In this document: piece after piece, positions 54,543-64,000 of the stretch
How positions within the stretch are numbered: position 1 is the first letter of the stretch
Layout: the number at the start of each line of letters is the position of its first letter
DNA from: Kordia aestuariivivens
GTDB lineage: Bacteria > Bacteroidota > Bacteroidia > Flavobacteriales > Flavobacteriaceae
DNA length: 64,000 bases
Direction of reading: 5' to 3'
Assembly (NCBI RefSeq): GCF_014397005.1
Contig: NZ_JACGWS010000017.1
Span: 1 to 64,000 of the forward strand
Program-made: the position numbers and the translations under genes
The notes under the pieces: model-generated
Told to the model about the DNA's origin: nothing
What the model saw: the letters and a program-made list of their open reading frames with translations, nothing else
Databases searched by the model: none

Positions 54543-54583
54543 AAAAGAGGATACTTAAAATTTTAGGTATCCTCTTTTCAATA
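54543..54583. terminator. Bidirectional terminator
   Basis: AGAGGATAC...GTATCCTCT stem with A run on one side and T run on the other, between the peptide and the GlcG-like gene (convergent). Confidence 0.85.
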
Positions 54584-54597
54584 TATAAATTATAATT

Positions 54598-54996
54598 TTA
54601 GATCGCTAACGCTCCAGCTTCAGCCACAGTGTGATCGTTTTCAACAGAACTTCCACTCACTCCGATTGCTCCAATAATTTCGCCTGCTGCATTTTTGATT
54701 GGCACACCACCCGGGAAAGTAATCAAACCATTATTTGAATGCTCAATATTGAATAATGGACCTCCTGGCTGAGAAAGTTCTCCAATGATTCCTGTGTTCA
54801 TGTCAAAATAGCGCGCTGTTTTTGCTTTCTTAATTGATATGTCCAATGAACCTAACCAAGCGCCATCCATTCGTGCAAATGCTACTAGGTTTGCTCCTGC
54901 GTCTACAACAGCAATATTCATTTTTGTATCTATTTCGATAGATTTTTCTTTTGCTACCGCAATAATTTTTTCTGCTTGTTTTAATGTAATATTCAT
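54598..54996 (-). CDS. GlcG/HbpS-family protein
   Basis: 132 residues. Family features [32 protein letters not shown]-type segment ([11 protein letters not shown]) and [20 protein letters not shown]. The family includes heme-binding proteins and glycolate-operon members of unclear role. No signal peptide. Confidence 0.85.
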   Translation of the reverse strand: MNITLKQAEKIIAVAKEKSIEIDTKMNIAVVDAGANLVAFARMDGAWLGSLDISIKKAKTARYFDMNTGIIGELSQPGGPLFNIEHSNNGLITFPGGVPIKNAAGEIIGAIGVSGSSVENDHTVAEAGALAI

Positions 54997-55438
54997 AGGT
55001 TCCTTTTTTTAGTTTTATACGTATGTTGCAAATGTATAGGAAGTATTACTTTTTAGAGTTACTAAAACCGTTAAACTGAACTTTTAGATTGAGTGTATTA
55101 AAATGTGATTTAGTTTTTCTCGACACTTTTAATTTTATTAATAACCCAAGTATAATTTTCTTGAAATTCTTTATACTTAATGCTTTATTTTTTTTCATGT
55201 ATTCACAGTAGTTTATCATAAGACGTAGAAGGAATAGGTTCTGAGAATCTTCTTAAAAATACAAATTTTTCTCACGAAATACTTAAGAAGCTTTTAAAGT
55301 GTAAGAATATTTGTCAAAAAACATACTTAACAGTTTTAGATCTTCAATGTTTTAATGATCAAAATTTTATACTGTTTTTTTCGGTACGTATTTTGTATAC
55401 ATATCAATAACATTATAAACCGATTAAAATTGAAACAA
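54997..55438. other. 440-base intergenic region
   Basis: AT-rich; no gene is supported. Near 55380 the sequence TTCGGTACG occurs, 9 bases identical to the tRNA-Leu 3' end and the base after (see findings). Confidence 0.3.
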
Positions 55439-56752
55439 ATGAAAACAATGACCACAATCCTCGTTACCACTTTTTGTGTCTTCATTAGTTTTTCTTCACA
55501 CGCACAAAATGATTGCAATGTCACGCTTTCATTATTCGCAGAGAATGTAAAAACTAAGAATTATTCCGAAGCAACGCCACAATTAACTTATTTGAGAGAA
55601 AACTGCGCTACGCTGAATTATGCCATTTATGCGCATGGAGAGAAAGTATTAAAAGACAAACTAAAACAAGCAACAGACAAGCAAAGTGTTGCATTGGAAC
55701 TTATTCAATTGTATACAGATAGAATCAAGCTTTTTCCTGAAAAGACAAAAAAAGGAATGTTTCTACCAAAAATTGGAGCGCTGATGATCAATTATAAAAT
55801 AGGAACCATTGAAGAACAATACAATGTATTCGATGAAGCGTTTGAAACTGATAAAGCAAATTTTAAACATCCAAGATATTTATATCACTACTTTGAATTG
55901 TACTACACGATGTATACTTCTGGCAATCACGGAATTTCATTGGAAGATTTGATTGAAAAATATGAAACTATTAATGAGAAGTTTGCTGCCGAAAAACAAC
56001 GATTGTCCAAGATTAAAAGTGAAGCTGCCTATAAAAATAGCATTGGAATTGATACATTTTCAAAGAAGATGACTTTGTTAGTCGAAACAGAAATGACGTG
56101 CGAAATCTTACTTCCGATGTATCGGGAAAAATTTAAAGCGAATAAAAATAATGCTGCATGGATGCGAAAAGCTGCCAGCAAATTAGACGCAAAAGACTGT
56201 AAAGATGATACGTTGTTTATTGAACTCGTAGAAGCGATTGATGCTTTAGAACCGAATGTAAAATCAAAATTTTTGTTATATAAAATTCATACACGCAAAG
56301 GAAATACAGTGAAAGCTAAAAGCTACTTAGAGCAATATCTTGCGCTGGAAACAGACGGAACTAAGAAAGGAAACATCCTAAGTAATCTTGGGAGTGAAGC
56401 TGCCAAAAAAGGTCAGAAATCAAAAGCACGGAATTACTACTTAGATGCTTTAAAAGTTGATCCTTCATCTGGAAGAACATATCTCAATATTGCTAGATTG
56501 TATGGTTCTAGCGCGAACGAATGTGGCACCGATGAGTTCTCCAAACGAGCAATTTATTGGAAAGCCGCAGAAATGGCTAGAAAAGCTACAAAAGTTGATC
56601 CATCTGTAAAAAGTGAAGCCAATGAATTGATGCTGTTCTATATGCAATCAGCACCAAGTACAACTGACATTTTTAACAAAGGATATAAAGGCGGAGAGAA
56701 AATTGCGCTAAAATGTTGGGTTGGCGGACATGTGATTGTTCCGAAACTATAA
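55439..56752 (+). CDS. Exported TPR-containing protein
   Basis: 437 residues from MKTMTTILVTTFCVFISFSSHA, a signal peptide. The frame opens earlier but that part is not protein-like. TPR repeats are visible in the C-terminal half (KARNYYLDALKVDPSSGRTYLNIARLYG and EMARKATKVDP). Function unknown. A terminator follows. Confidence 0.75.
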   Translation: MKTMTTILVTTFCVFISFSSHAQNDCNVTLSLFAENVKTKNYSEATPQLTYLRENCATLNYAIYAHGEKVLKDKLKQATDKQSVALELIQLYTDRIKLFPEKTKKGMFLPKIGALMINYKIGTIEEQYNVFDEAFETDKANFKHPRYLYHYFELYYTMYTSGNHGISLEDLIEKYETINEKFAAEKQRLSKIKSEAAYKNSIGIDTFSKKMTLLVETEMTCEILLPMYREKFKANKNNAAWMRKAASKLDAKDCKDDTLFIELVEAIDALEPNVKSKFLLYKIHTRKGNTVKAKSYLEQYLALETDGTKKGNILSNLGSEAAKKGQKSKARNYYLDALKVDPSSGRTYLNIARLYGSSANECGTDEFSKRAIYWKAAEMARKATKVDPSVKSEANELMLFYMQSAPSTTDIFNKGYKGGEKIALKCWVGGHVIVPKL

Positions 56753-56771
56753 AAAAGCAAACTCAAAATAG

Positions 56772-56806
56772 TAAAAAGCTCCAACTGTACTGTTGGAGCT
56801 TTTTAG
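56772..56806 (+). terminator. Terminator after the TPR gene
   Basis: AAAAGCTCCAAC/GTTGGAGCTTTT stem. Confidence 0.85.
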
Positions 56807-56917
56807 TTTTTATACATCTTATTAATAACTTATAATTCATAAATCACGAGTTCTATTTATTTATAAAACATTTTATTTTACATAACTTCAATTAAACTTT
56901 AACCAAAATATACTATT

Positions 56918-57172
56918 ATGAAAAAAAAACAATTCAAACAGCTTTCACTAAAAAAAAGCACGATTTCAAAGCTGCAAAACAAAATAACCACTAATGCAAA
57001 TCGTATTGTTGGTGGAACAGATATTATATGTACTATAGGTCTTTCGTATCTACTTCATTGCTTTGAAGACAATGGCACTACAGATCCTAACACGCAAGGT
57101 TGTTCAATGGAGTGCACTTCTGGTTGCAACGATACATTCACCTGTCGTGATCATTCTTGTGATTGTGTTTAA
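56918..57172 (+). CDS. Class I lanthipeptide-like precursor (2)
   Basis: 84 residues. Leader MKKKQFKQLSLKKSTISKLQ, then GG at NRIVGG, and a core with nine Cys (CSMECTSGCNDTFTCRDHSC). The Cys-rich core with Ser/Thr fits thioether peptides. It is 103 bases before the next peptide and in the same direction. No maturase is found. Confidence 0.65.
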   Translation: MKKKQFKQLSLKKSTISKLQNKITTNANRIVGGTDIICTIGLSYLLHCFEDNGTTDPNTQGCSMECTSGCNDTFTCRDHSCDCV

Positions 57173-57275
57173 TCACAAAAAATAATTCTTACAATTCATA
57201 AAATCCGAGAAGGATTCTTTTTACAATTACTTGATTTTCGATAGCTTTAATATATTAATAATAAAATTTTAAATC

Positions 57276-57515
57276 ATGTTAGACAAAATTGCAAATTTAG
57301 GAAGAGTACTATCTAAAGAAGAAATGAAAAATATCAACGGTGGCGTTTGGGTATGTTACCGAAGAAAAGGAGATCAGATTGAAAGATTTGATGGAAATCA
57401 AAGTGAAGGAACTGCATCTGCTTGGGTGAATGCATGGGGATCACTTGGTTGGAATGCTTCTTGTCGTGAAACATTGATTGCTGCTGAAGATGCAAGTATC
57501 ACAGATGCAAATTAG
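57276..57515 (+). CDS. Bacteriocin-type GG-leader peptide
   Basis: 79 residues. Leader MLDKIANLGRVLSKEEMKNINGG is the ComC/Blp-type double-glycine signal. The core is hydrophobic (VWVCYRRK, AWVNAWGSLGW) with two Cys. Likely secreted after cleavage by a peptidase-containing ABC transporter encoded elsewhere. Confidence 0.65.
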   Translation: MLDKIANLGRVLSKEEMKNINGGVWVCYRRKGDQIERFDGNQSEGTASAWVNAWGSLGWNASCRETLIAAEDASITDAN

Positions 57516-57536
57516 CAGAGAAATTAGACAACTAAG

Positions 57537-57567
57537 AAAAGATCAGTCGCAAGATTGATCTTTTTTT
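57537..57567 (+). terminator. Terminator after the GG-leader peptide
   Basis: AAGATCAGTC/GATTGATCTT stem, then a T run. Confidence 0.85.
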
Positions 57568-57586
57568 GTTTTAATGATTCCTGTTT

Positions 57587-57922
57587 TTACGCTTTTACAT
57601 AAATCCAACCTTTGTTTCCCGATTGAAAAGTAGCTTCTACCCTTTTGTAATCAGCTACTTCATACCGATCTGCTTCCGCTAATTCTTCTTGCGTAATTTT
57701 ATACAAAGTTCCCGAAATAACATCAGATGTACTGTTTGTTTGAATTGCTATTGGATGAAACTTTTGATCACTCACTGCTAAAACGGCTTCGTCTGTGATT
57801 TGCAATTGTTCCAATTTATAAGCAACTAAAGTATCTTTTTTACCAATCAAAATTCTGCCAAAAGATTCCAATTGTACGTTTTCTAATTGAAGCGTTCCGT
57901 AAGAGAATAAATAATGACTCAT
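57587..57922 (-). CDS. Gamma-glutamylcyclotransferase-family (AIG2-like) protein
   Basis: 111 residues. FSYGTLQLENVQLESFGR opens the AIG2/GGCT fold and YKITQEELAEADRYEVADYKR carries the catalytic-type glutamate region. It may act in glutathione-like or gamma-glutamyl metabolism. It is co-oriented with the downstream membrane gene. Confidence 0.85.
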   Translation of the reverse strand: MSHYLFSYGTLQLENVQLESFGRILIGKKDTLVAYKLEQLQITDEAVLAVSDQKFHPIAIQTNSTSDVISGTLYKITQEELAEADRYEVADYKRVEATFQSGNKGWIYVKA

Positions 57923-57931
57923 GTTTATAAA

Positions 57932-58453
57932 TTATACTGTTAAATCGTTTTCTGTCTGCATTTCCACACCTTTTTTGAACAATTGTGCTAAGACAAAAAC
58001 CACTCCTGCCAAAAAGATGAATTCAACAGCAATATAATCTGGCGTAATTGCTGCATATTTTTCTAAAATCGCCACGTGTAAATTGTGCAACATTGCCAAG
58101 ATCCAAACTCCAAAAACAGTAATGCTGATCCTTTTTAATAAGTCTGCCACAGTTTTTGTAAACGGTTTTTCAATGTTGATGCTACTCAATAATTTTGCTA
58201 CAAACAAAGCAATATACGCTTGCATCAAATTTAGTAGAATATGATAAAATACAATCGAAGTATAATTTATAAAACTATAACTTTCATAGCGTGATAAATC
58301 CATCCCGCGATACAAATCTTTTGCTGCTTCCGAATTATTCACACTTACACCAAAAGACATCATGATGGCGCCTGCTTTTATTAAAAGTCCAATAAAGACA
58401 AGCCACACAAGGAAACGCATGACTTTTAATACTAGTTCCGTTTTTGAATTCAT
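57932..58453 (-). CDS. DUF2975 membrane protein
   Basis: 173 residues with four hydrophobic helices, the layout of the DUF2975 family, often partnered with a small XRE regulator (not seen here). Function unknown. Confidence 0.75.
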   Translation of the reverse strand: MNSKTELVLKVMRFLVWLVFIGLLIKAGAIMMSFGVSVNNSEAAKDLYRGMDLSRYESYSFINYTSIVFYHILLNLMQAYIALFVAKLLSSINIEKPFTKTVADLLKRISITVFGVWILAMLHNLHVAILEKYAAITPDYIAVEFIFLAGVVFVLAQLFKKGVEMQTENDLTV

Positions 58454-58506
58454 GAAGTAATTTTTTTCAAATAACGGTATTTTTTTTATTGAAAAACAAT
58501 AAGTTT

Positions 58507-58728
58507 TTAATTGATCTTATTTTTTGAGATTCTTCTATTTGCTGAAAAATGATGTGTATGTGTTAACGCAGGTGCATTTTTATGAGCTTCAATTAACTTA
58601 TTGTGTATGGAATCATTAAATCGATCAATCGGTTTAGAAACAGAAGAAACTCCCATATAGCAAAGACTTGACATTGAATTACAACTCACTAGCATCAAGA
58701 AAACAAATAGGTATAATAAAGATTTCAT
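58507..58728 (-). CDS. Small lipoprotein
   Basis: 73 residues; signal MKSLLYLFVFLMLVSC with lipobox, then a polar tail with HTHHFSANRR. Unknown role. Confidence 0.55.
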   Translation of the reverse strand: MKSLLYLFVFLMLVSCNSMSSLCYMGVSSVSKPIDRFNDSIHNKLIEAHKNAPALTHTHHFSANRRISKNKIN

Positions 58729-58871
58729 ACTTCAAAACTACTCTGTGTCTTGAATGTATGAAACCTTTAATGAGTAAACGCCCAGTTTGAATTAGGGAAT
58801 GATAATGTAATCATGAATGTTAGGAAGAATTCAACGCGTAGTTGAATTCGTTAATCAATTCCAAAATGTGT

Positions 58872-59690
58872 TTAGCTTATTGTTTTCGAAATAACACTGG
58901 CCAATTCGTACTTTAGTTCATCAGAGAAGCCCGACAAACCTGGAATATCGTTGTATTCTACAATGTGAATTTTTCCGTTTTCTTCTTCCAGAATATCTAC
59001 CGCGATAATATCTGCGCCAATGGCATTTTGCAATCTTTTTAGATCGTTTACCAAAGCAACTTCTGGTTCAAATTCTTCATAATCGGTAGTTTCAACATTT
59101 GCTTTCCAATACTTTCCTCTTCGCGACATTGCCCAAACCTTTTCGTCGATAGCGATGTAGCGAATGTCACGTACATAATCGATAAACGGTTCTATGGTGA
59201 TGTAGTGTTCTGTTACAAATAGCAAATCTTTAATGTCTTGCCATTTCTTTTCATCTTCCACCAATACTTTTCCATAACCACCATGATAATTTCCAACTTT
59301 TACCACAAACGGAAAGTCAGTTTTGATATTTTTTAAGTGTGTAGATTTAGTAACTACATTGAAATCAATTACGGGTAAATCTAGATTTTTGATGGTTGCC
59401 AACATCGACAAACGATCAAATCCAATTTTTAATGTTTCTGGCGAGTTTACACATGGAATTCCCGACAACTCAATTAAATTTAAAGCGGTGGTTTGAATTT
59501 CCGTTGGTTTTATCGCGCCAACGCGCCACAAAATAGCATCAGGTTCAACTACACCTTCAGCATCTACTACAAATAATTTTCCCTCTTTAAGTATCCACGA
59601 AGTATGTTGAATTAATTTTTGAACCACATTAAAATCTGGCATAATATCTTTCCAATAATTTTCTCCGTTGACTACTAATATTGTTTTCAT
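58872..59690 (-). CDS. ATP-grasp ligase-like protein
   Basis: 272 residues with the RimK-like ATP-grasp layout: FPFVVKVGNYHGGYGKVLVE, then DYVRDIRYIAID and GADIIAVDILEE followed by NDIPG. Substrate unknown. It starts near a lipocalin-like gene on the same strand, 27 bases apart. Confidence 0.8.
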   Translation of the reverse strand: MKTILVVNGENYWKDIMPDFNVVQKLIQHTSWILKEGKLFVVDAEGVVEPDAILWRVGAIKPTEIQTTALNLIELSGIPCVNSPETLKIGFDRLSMLATIKNLDLPVIDFNVVTKSTHLKNIKTDFPFVVKVGNYHGGYGKVLVEDEKKWQDIKDLLFVTEHYITIEPFIDYVRDIRYIAIDEKVWAMSRRGKYWKANVETTDYEEFEPEVALVNDLKRLQNAIGADIIAVDILEEENGKIHIVEYNDIPGLSGFSDELKYELASVISKTIS

Positions 59691-59717
59691 TGTTTTAGTA
59701 CGTTTGTGTGCTACTAT

Positions 59718-60089
59718 TTATTTTTCTGTTTTCCTTTTAAGATGTACTTTTCTGCCTTCTCCAACAGTAAAGTTAATTGTATTTTCATCAATCCAATTGA
59801 TTGTATACGTTCCTTCACCTGCTATATTTTTTTCTGAACCAAACCACAAAGCTTTCGTTGCTTCGTCATACGTCCATTTTCCGGTTCTATCGGTTGTTTC
59901 TGGTGAATTTCCACCTTTGAGCGAACCATCTTCTAAAAACTCCATCCAACGTCCGTTCATTTCTTTTTCAACTCCGTCAGAACCTTCAAGTTTGTAAAGT
60001 TCCCACTTTCCAACAAGTGAATCGGTAGTTTGAAAGGATAGAAAACTACAGATACATACGGTTAATAGTATCGCTTTAGTATATTTCAT
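59718..60089 (-). CDS. Exported lipocalin-like protein
   Basis: 123 residues: signal peptide MKYTKAILLTVCICSFLSFQ then LVGKWELYKLEG, a barrel start typical of lipocalin-like domains. A small-molecule binder at most by inference. Confidence 0.6.
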   Translation of the reverse strand: MKYTKAILLTVCICSFLSFQTTDSLVGKWELYKLEGSDGVEKEMNGRWMEFLEDGSLKGGNSPETTDRTGKWTYDEATKALWFGSEKNIAGEGTYTINWIDENTINFTVGEGRKVHLKRKTEK

Positions 60090-60302
60090 AGTATTGATGA
60101 TTTTATAGTTATCTGTTTTATTTTGTAATATAACTTAAAAAAAATATCACGCTTTTAACGAGTCATATCATTGATTTTTTAAGTAAACAAAAAGCTAAGA
60201 TCATTATTTTTCTTAAAATATGCTTGCTAATAACTTCATTAATTTATGAAATTACTTAAAAATTGTGCTTTTGTTGCCTTTTGTATGTAGTTGAAATTCA
60301 TA

Positions 60303-60335
60303 AAAAAAGCGAACTTTTTACAGTTCGCTTTTCGT
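60303..60335 (-). terminator. Terminator before the RimK fusion gene's end
   Basis: AAAGCGAAC/GTTCGCTTT stem with T on both sides, between the lipocalin-like gene and the fusion gene. Confidence 0.75.
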
Positions 60336-60367
60336 TTTTTCTAAATAGTATTCTCTAAAATTATATG

Positions 60368-61747
60368 TTATAACTGCTTAAATTTTAATTTCTTCTCAAT
60401 TGCTTCAATCATAATGTTTGCAATGTCTAATCCTGTTGCACTTTCGATGCCTTCTAATCCAGGAGAAGAGTTTACTTCTAACAACAATGGTCCTTTGTTG
60501 GAACGAATGATATCAACACCTGCAACTGGCAAGCCCAATATTTTAGCTGCTTTGATCGCAAGTTTTCGTTCTTCAAGTGTAATTTTAATTTTAGAAGCAG
60601 TTCCACCTTGATGAATGTTTGCTCTAAATTCACCTTTTGCTGCTTGTCGTTGCATGGAAGCCACCACTTTTCCGTTCACTACAAAACAACGAATGTCTTG
60701 TCCGTTGGCTTCTTTGATGAATTCCTGTACTAAAATGTTTGTTTTTACACTCTTAAATGCATTAATTACGCTTTCTGCCGCTTTGGTTGTTTCCGCCAAC
60801 ACCACACCTTTTCCTTGTGTACTTTCCAATAGTTTGATAATTAACGGCGCGCCATTGACCATTTTGATTAAATCTTTGGTATCAAGTGGCGAATTTGCAA
60901 ATCCTGTGATTGGAATGTTAATGTCGTGCTTGGCAAATATTTGTGTTGCTAAAAGTTTATCTCTCGATTGTGTAATCGCTTCCGCAGAATTTAAACAGTA
61001 CGCACCCATGGCGTCAAACTGACGAATTAATGCACAGGCATAAAATGTTACCGAAGGTTTGATTCTTGGGATAATTGCGTCAAATTCATCAACAACATTC
61101 CCACCACGATAGCGAACTTGTGGTTCCTCTGCGTCAAACTTCATATAGGCTTGTTCTACATTCAAGAACACCATTTCATGACCTCTTGCAATTCCTGCTT
61201 CTATGATTCGTTTATTACTGAACAAATCTGGATTACTCGCCAATAACGCGATTTTTAATCCTGATTTTTCTTTGACGATATGCTTAAATTTTTCTTTAAT
61301 TTCTACTTCCGTAAAATCAGAAGCAAGATAGGATGCTGACGGATTTACCATGAAACGATTGTTCAATGCTTCACGTCCTAACAACATTCTAAACTCCATT
61401 GCATCGCGGTTAGCAAGCGTTACTTCAATTTCAAAAGTATCGTCTCCTAGGGTTACGGGTGTTTTTATGACGTAGCGCACTTCCGAAATACCACTTGAGC
61501 TTTTTACCAAACGTTTGTCAAACACTTTTGCGCTACATTTTGTACTAATACTGCGATTATCTTGGATTGGATTGACTTCAAAACTTACCCATTCTTCATT
61601 CCCTTTTTCTTTTAGTTTTATATTATTGGCTTGAATTGAAGATGTTTTTGCACCTGAATCTACACGTGCTTTGATAGCTGGTATTGCTAATTCTTCAAAA
61701 ATACACCACTCTTCACTACCAATAATTTTTAATGTTGTTTCGCTCAA
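60368..61747 (-). CDS. RimB-like domain fused to RimK-like ATP-grasp ligase
   Basis: 459 residues. The N-terminal ~150 residues are a RimB/retropepsin-like domain ([30 protein letters not shown]). The rest is RimK-like: [58 protein letters not shown]. RimK adds glutamates to ribosomal protein S6 in Escherichia coli, with RimB a partner. Having both in one chain suggests coupled function. Confidence 0.85.
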   Translation of the reverse strand: MSETTLKIIGSEEWCIFEELAIPAIKARVDSGAKTSSIQANNIKLKEKGNEEWVSFEVNPIQDNRSISTKCSAKVFDKRLVKSSSGISEVRYVIKTPVTLGDDTFEIEVTLANRDAMEFRMLLGREALNNRFMVNPSASYLASDFTEVEIKEKFKHIVKEKSGLKIALLASNPDLFSNKRIIEAGIARGHEMVFLNVEQAYMKFDAEEPQVRYRGGNVVDEFDAIIPRIKPSVTFYACALIRQFDAMGAYCLNSAEAITQSRDKLLATQIFAKHDINIPITGFANSPLDTKDLIKMVNGAPLIIKLLESTQGKGVVLAETTKAAESVINAFKSVKTNILVQEFIKEANGQDIRCFVVNGKVVASMQRQAAKGEFRANIHQGGTASKIKITLEERKLAIKAAKILGLPVAGVDIIRSNKGPLLLEVNSSPGLEGIESATGLDIANIMIEAIEKKLKFKQL

Positions 61748-61781
61748 TTTATTTGTTTTATAGATGAAATTTATTTGTTTT

Positions 61782-63308
61782 TTACTTTTTTCTTAGTTCG
61801 AATAAATCTTTTCTTCGATCTCTAATATTTTTTACGGCACCAAATTGATTCAACTCTCGCAAGAGATCAATGTCTACATCTGCGATGAGAATCATTTCGG
61901 TGTTTGGCGTTGCTTCCGCTTTGATTCCATTGGTTGGAAACGAGAAATCACAAGGTGTAAATACCATAGATTGTGCAAATTGAATGTCCATGTTATGTAC
62001 TTTTGGCAAATTCCCAACACTTCCTGCAATCGCGACATAACATTCGTTTTCAATGGCTCTTGCCTGTGAACAGTTTCGCACTCTGGAATACCCGTTTTGT
62101 GTATCCGTTAGGAAAGGAACAAATAGGATGTCCATACCTTCATCAGCTAATAGACGACTTAATTCTGGAAATTCAGAATCGTAGCAGATTAAAACTCCTA
62201 TTTTACCACAATCGGTATCAAATGTCTTGAGTGAGTTTCCACCTTGCATTCCCCAAACTTTTGCCTCATCAGGTGTTACGTGTAGTTTTTCATACCGCTC
62301 CACAGTTCCGTCACGTTTACACAAATAACCTACGTTGTATAGTTTTCCATCACGTATTTCGGGCATACTTCCCGATATGATATTGATGTTGTAAGAGATT
62401 GAAAATTCTGAGAATTTTTGTACAATGAGTTCCGTATGCTTCGCCAGTTTACGTATTGCATCAGGTGTAGACAAATGGTTGTCTTTAGCCATCAACGGCG
62501 CATTGAAAAATTCTGGGAATAGCGCAAAGTCTGAGCGATATCCGGCAACGGCATCAATGAAAAATTCAGCTTGCTGCAACAATTCTTCCAAATCTTTATA
62601 CGGACGCATTTGCCATTGAATTAACCCTAAACGCACAATTTTTTTCTTCGTGGTCGCTTTTTTGTTCGGTTTTTCATAGTAAATGTTATCCCACTTCATC
62701 AGAACCGCAAATTCATTGGAAGCTGCATCGCCTTCTAGATATCCTTTCATCACTTTTGTTGGATGAAAGTCGTTAGATATTTGAAAGTTTAATACAGAAT
62801 CATTGATTTCTTTGCGTTTTACTTTTTCGATGTATTCTTTTGGACTTAATGTTGCTGCATAGTTGTGATAGTTTGGAATTCTACCACCAAAAGCAATACC
62901 TTTTAGGTTTAATTTTTCACATAATTCCTTTCGGTAATCGTACAAACGTCTTCCTAAACGCAATCCTCTGAATTCTGGTTTGATAAAAACATCAATTCCG
63001 TATAGAACATCGCCATCATCCGTATGTGAATCAAATGTATAGCTTTGCGTGACTTCTTTGTAGGTGTGTGAACCTTCAAGTGTATTGTAATCAACAATGA
63101 TAGATAATGCACAGCCTGCTAATTGTCCATTAATTTTGATCACAACCTGACCTTCCGAAAATTTTTCGATTAAGGCTTCTATTTGGTGTTCTTGCCAATA
63201 AGAATCAGGCATATTTTTGTATGCCATAATCATGGCTGATTTCAATTCTTGATAATCATCTAGACTCAAGAATTGAAGTTCAATATTCTCTATATTTTTA
63301 GGTTCCAT
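61782..63308 (-). CDS. GNAT acetyltransferase fused to a carbon-nitrogen hydrolase
   Basis: 508 residues. N-terminal GNAT domain ([20 protein letters not shown], about 115-135) then a nitrilase-superfamily domain with the E-K-C triad: E in [10 protein letters not shown] in [11 protein letters not shown] in [11 protein letters not shown]. This fused form is common in the phylum. Substrate unknown. It lies 34 bases upstream of the RimK fusion on the same strand. Confidence 0.9.
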   Translation of the reverse strand: MEPKNIENIELQFLSLDDYQELKSAMIMAYKNMPDSYWQEHQIEALIEKFSEGQVVIKINGQLAGCALSIIVDYNTLEGSHTYKEVTQSYTFDSHTDDGDVLYGIDVFIKPEFRGLRLGRRLYDYRKELCEKLNLKGIAFGGRIPNYHNYAATLSPKEYIEKVKRKEINDSVLNFQISNDFHPTKVMKGYLEGDAASNEFAVLMKWDNIYYEKPNKKATTKKKIVRLGLIQWQMRPYKDLEELLQQAEFFIDAVAGYRSDFALFPEFFNAPLMAKDNHLSTPDAIRKLAKHTELIVQKFSEFSISYNINIISGSMPEIRDGKLYNVGYLCKRDGTVERYEKLHVTPDEAKVWGMQGGNSLKTFDTDCGKIGVLICYDSEFPELSRLLADEGMDILFVPFLTDTQNGYSRVRNCSQARAIENECYVAIAGSVGNLPKVHNMDIQFAQSMVFTPCDFSFPTNGIKAEATPNTEMILIADVDIDLLRELNQFGAVKNIRDRRKDLFELRKK

Positions 63309-63350
63309 TATTTTGATTGCAAATGATTTAGTTCATTATGCAACGTGTAT

Positions 63351-63767
63351 TCAAGTATTTAGAAAAATTTCTGTGTTATTTTTAAAGCTTTTAAATTCTA
63401 CTTTATAGCCATCAGGATCTGTCACAAAAAACGAAATGTGTTCACCTGCTCTGTTTTCTAGAAAGGTAACTTCAGTCGTAACATCGAGATCTTTAGAGAA
63501 TAGTTTTGTGTATAATTTCCCCCAAGTTTCTGTATCGACAATAACACCAAAGTGAAATGACGGTAATATTTGTCCACTCAATCGATAGTTTTTAAAATCA
63601 AAATTAAATGAACCTGCACTGGTAAACGTAAGTTGGTTTCCGTATAAGTCAATATCTACCCAACTATCCGTTCCTCTACCTTGATTTGCGCCAAGCATAG
63701 AAACATAGAATTCTTTCGTTTTTTCAATGTTGTCGCAAGGTAATGCGAGATGGAATGCTGCTTTCAT
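63351..63767 (-). CDS. VOC-family (glyoxalase-like) protein
   Basis: 138 residues with the beta-alpha-beta-beta-beta VOC fold, FHLALPCDNIEKTKEFYVSML start and FVTDPDGYKVEFKSF end. Possible metal ligands are His and Glu of these motifs. Enzyme type unknown. Confidence 0.85.
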   Translation of the reverse strand: MKAAFHLALPCDNIEKTKEFYVSMLGANQGRGTDSWVDIDLYGNQLTFTSAGSFNFDFKNYRLSGQILPSFHFGVIVDTETWGKLYTKLFSKDLDVTTEVTFLENRAGEHISFFVTDPDGYKVEFKSFKNNTEIFLNT

Positions 63768-63785
63768 GGTTATGGAATTTTATTT

Positions 63786-63995
63786 TTATTTGATGTTTTT
63801 TTTAAAATATGTTTTTGTTGCTTTTCTATCTTCATTATCTAATAAAGGTAACGCTTCTTTCCAGTGTATCCAATATGCGTCTTTAAATTTTGTTGGCTCT
63901 AATACACGAAATTCATTTGTTTTTGTGTGCAATACAAAATGATGCTTCATGACAATATTTAAGTCTCTATGAACAGCATACGATTGTACATGCAA
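63786..63995 (-). CDS. Small protein at the window edge
   Basis: 69 residues, including KTNEFRVLEPTKFKDAYWIHWKEALPLL. ATG 63995 is 5 bases from the window end, so a further upstream start is possible and the gene may be partial. Family unknown. Confidence 0.4.
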   Translation of the reverse strand: MHVQSYAVHRDLNIVMKHHFVLHTKTNEFRVLEPTKFKDAYWIHWKEALPLLDNEDRKATKTYFKKNIK

Positions 63996-64000
63996 AAGCT

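Overview
The window is AT-rich DNA from a member of the Bacteroidota, most likely a marine Flavobacteriaceae (Kordia-like; this is an inference from protein style, not a database match). The lineage evidence is a TTG-N19-TAnnTTTG promoter ahead of the tRNA-Lys genes, a C-terminal T9SS sorting domain on a secreted M4 protease, a split transketolase, GG-leader peptides and a type II-C CRISPR system with a 46-nt repeat.

Bases 1-21300 are a conserved chromosomal backbone. Going right, they hold thrS-infC-rpmI-rplT (infC starts on a rare ATA), a secreted AsnB-annotated protein, a class D beta-lactamase lipoprotein, dnaB, accA, an operon of tgt, an LptF/LptG permease and an EamA transporter, a ParE-type toxin-antitoxin pair, a lone HEPN-motif gene in a cassette-like setting, split transketolase, an OmpA-like barrel, an FKBP-type lipoprotein, an Hsp15-like S4 protein, a phosphoribosyltransferase, aroK, and two tRNA-Lys genes. 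Two tandem mini-peptides with a GG motif at 3850-4096 are too short for usual gene callers.

An accessory island appears to begin at tRNA-Leu(GAG). A large serine recombinase runs antisense into that tRNA, so its last ~30 residues are tRNA complement. The island then carries: (a) a grasp-with-spasm RiPP locus with an ATP-grasp maturase, a 59-residue peptide, a SPASM protein lacking the radical-SAM CxxxCxxC motif, two GG-leader peptides whose cores resemble calcium-binding EF-hand loops, and two DUF6624-like lipoproteins, one broken; (b) a CI-like repressor and small membrane or lipoprotein genes; (c) a complete type II-C CRISPR system: divergent tracrRNA, cas9 (1391 aa), cas1, cas2, and 36 identical repeats; (d) a TPR histidine kinase with its response regulator; (e) an HNH nuclease, a stand-alone HsdR-N-like nuclease and a plasmid-style winged-helix gene. 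Its right end is unclear, between about 50 and 55 kb.

The right part holds a T9SS-exported M4 protease, three orphan GG or lanthipeptide-like precursors, a GlcG-like protein, a TPR protein, and a minus-strand run of housekeeping genes including two ATP-grasp ligases (one a fusion of a RimB-like domain to RimK) and a GNAT-nitrilase fusion.

The signals most worth following are the EF-hand-like RiPP precursors with the SPASM-only maturase, the CRISPR repeat with a promoter-like element inside every copy, a ~36-nt element shared by the cas9/tracrRNA and transketolase upstream regions, and a run of tandem hairpins at 42908-43091.
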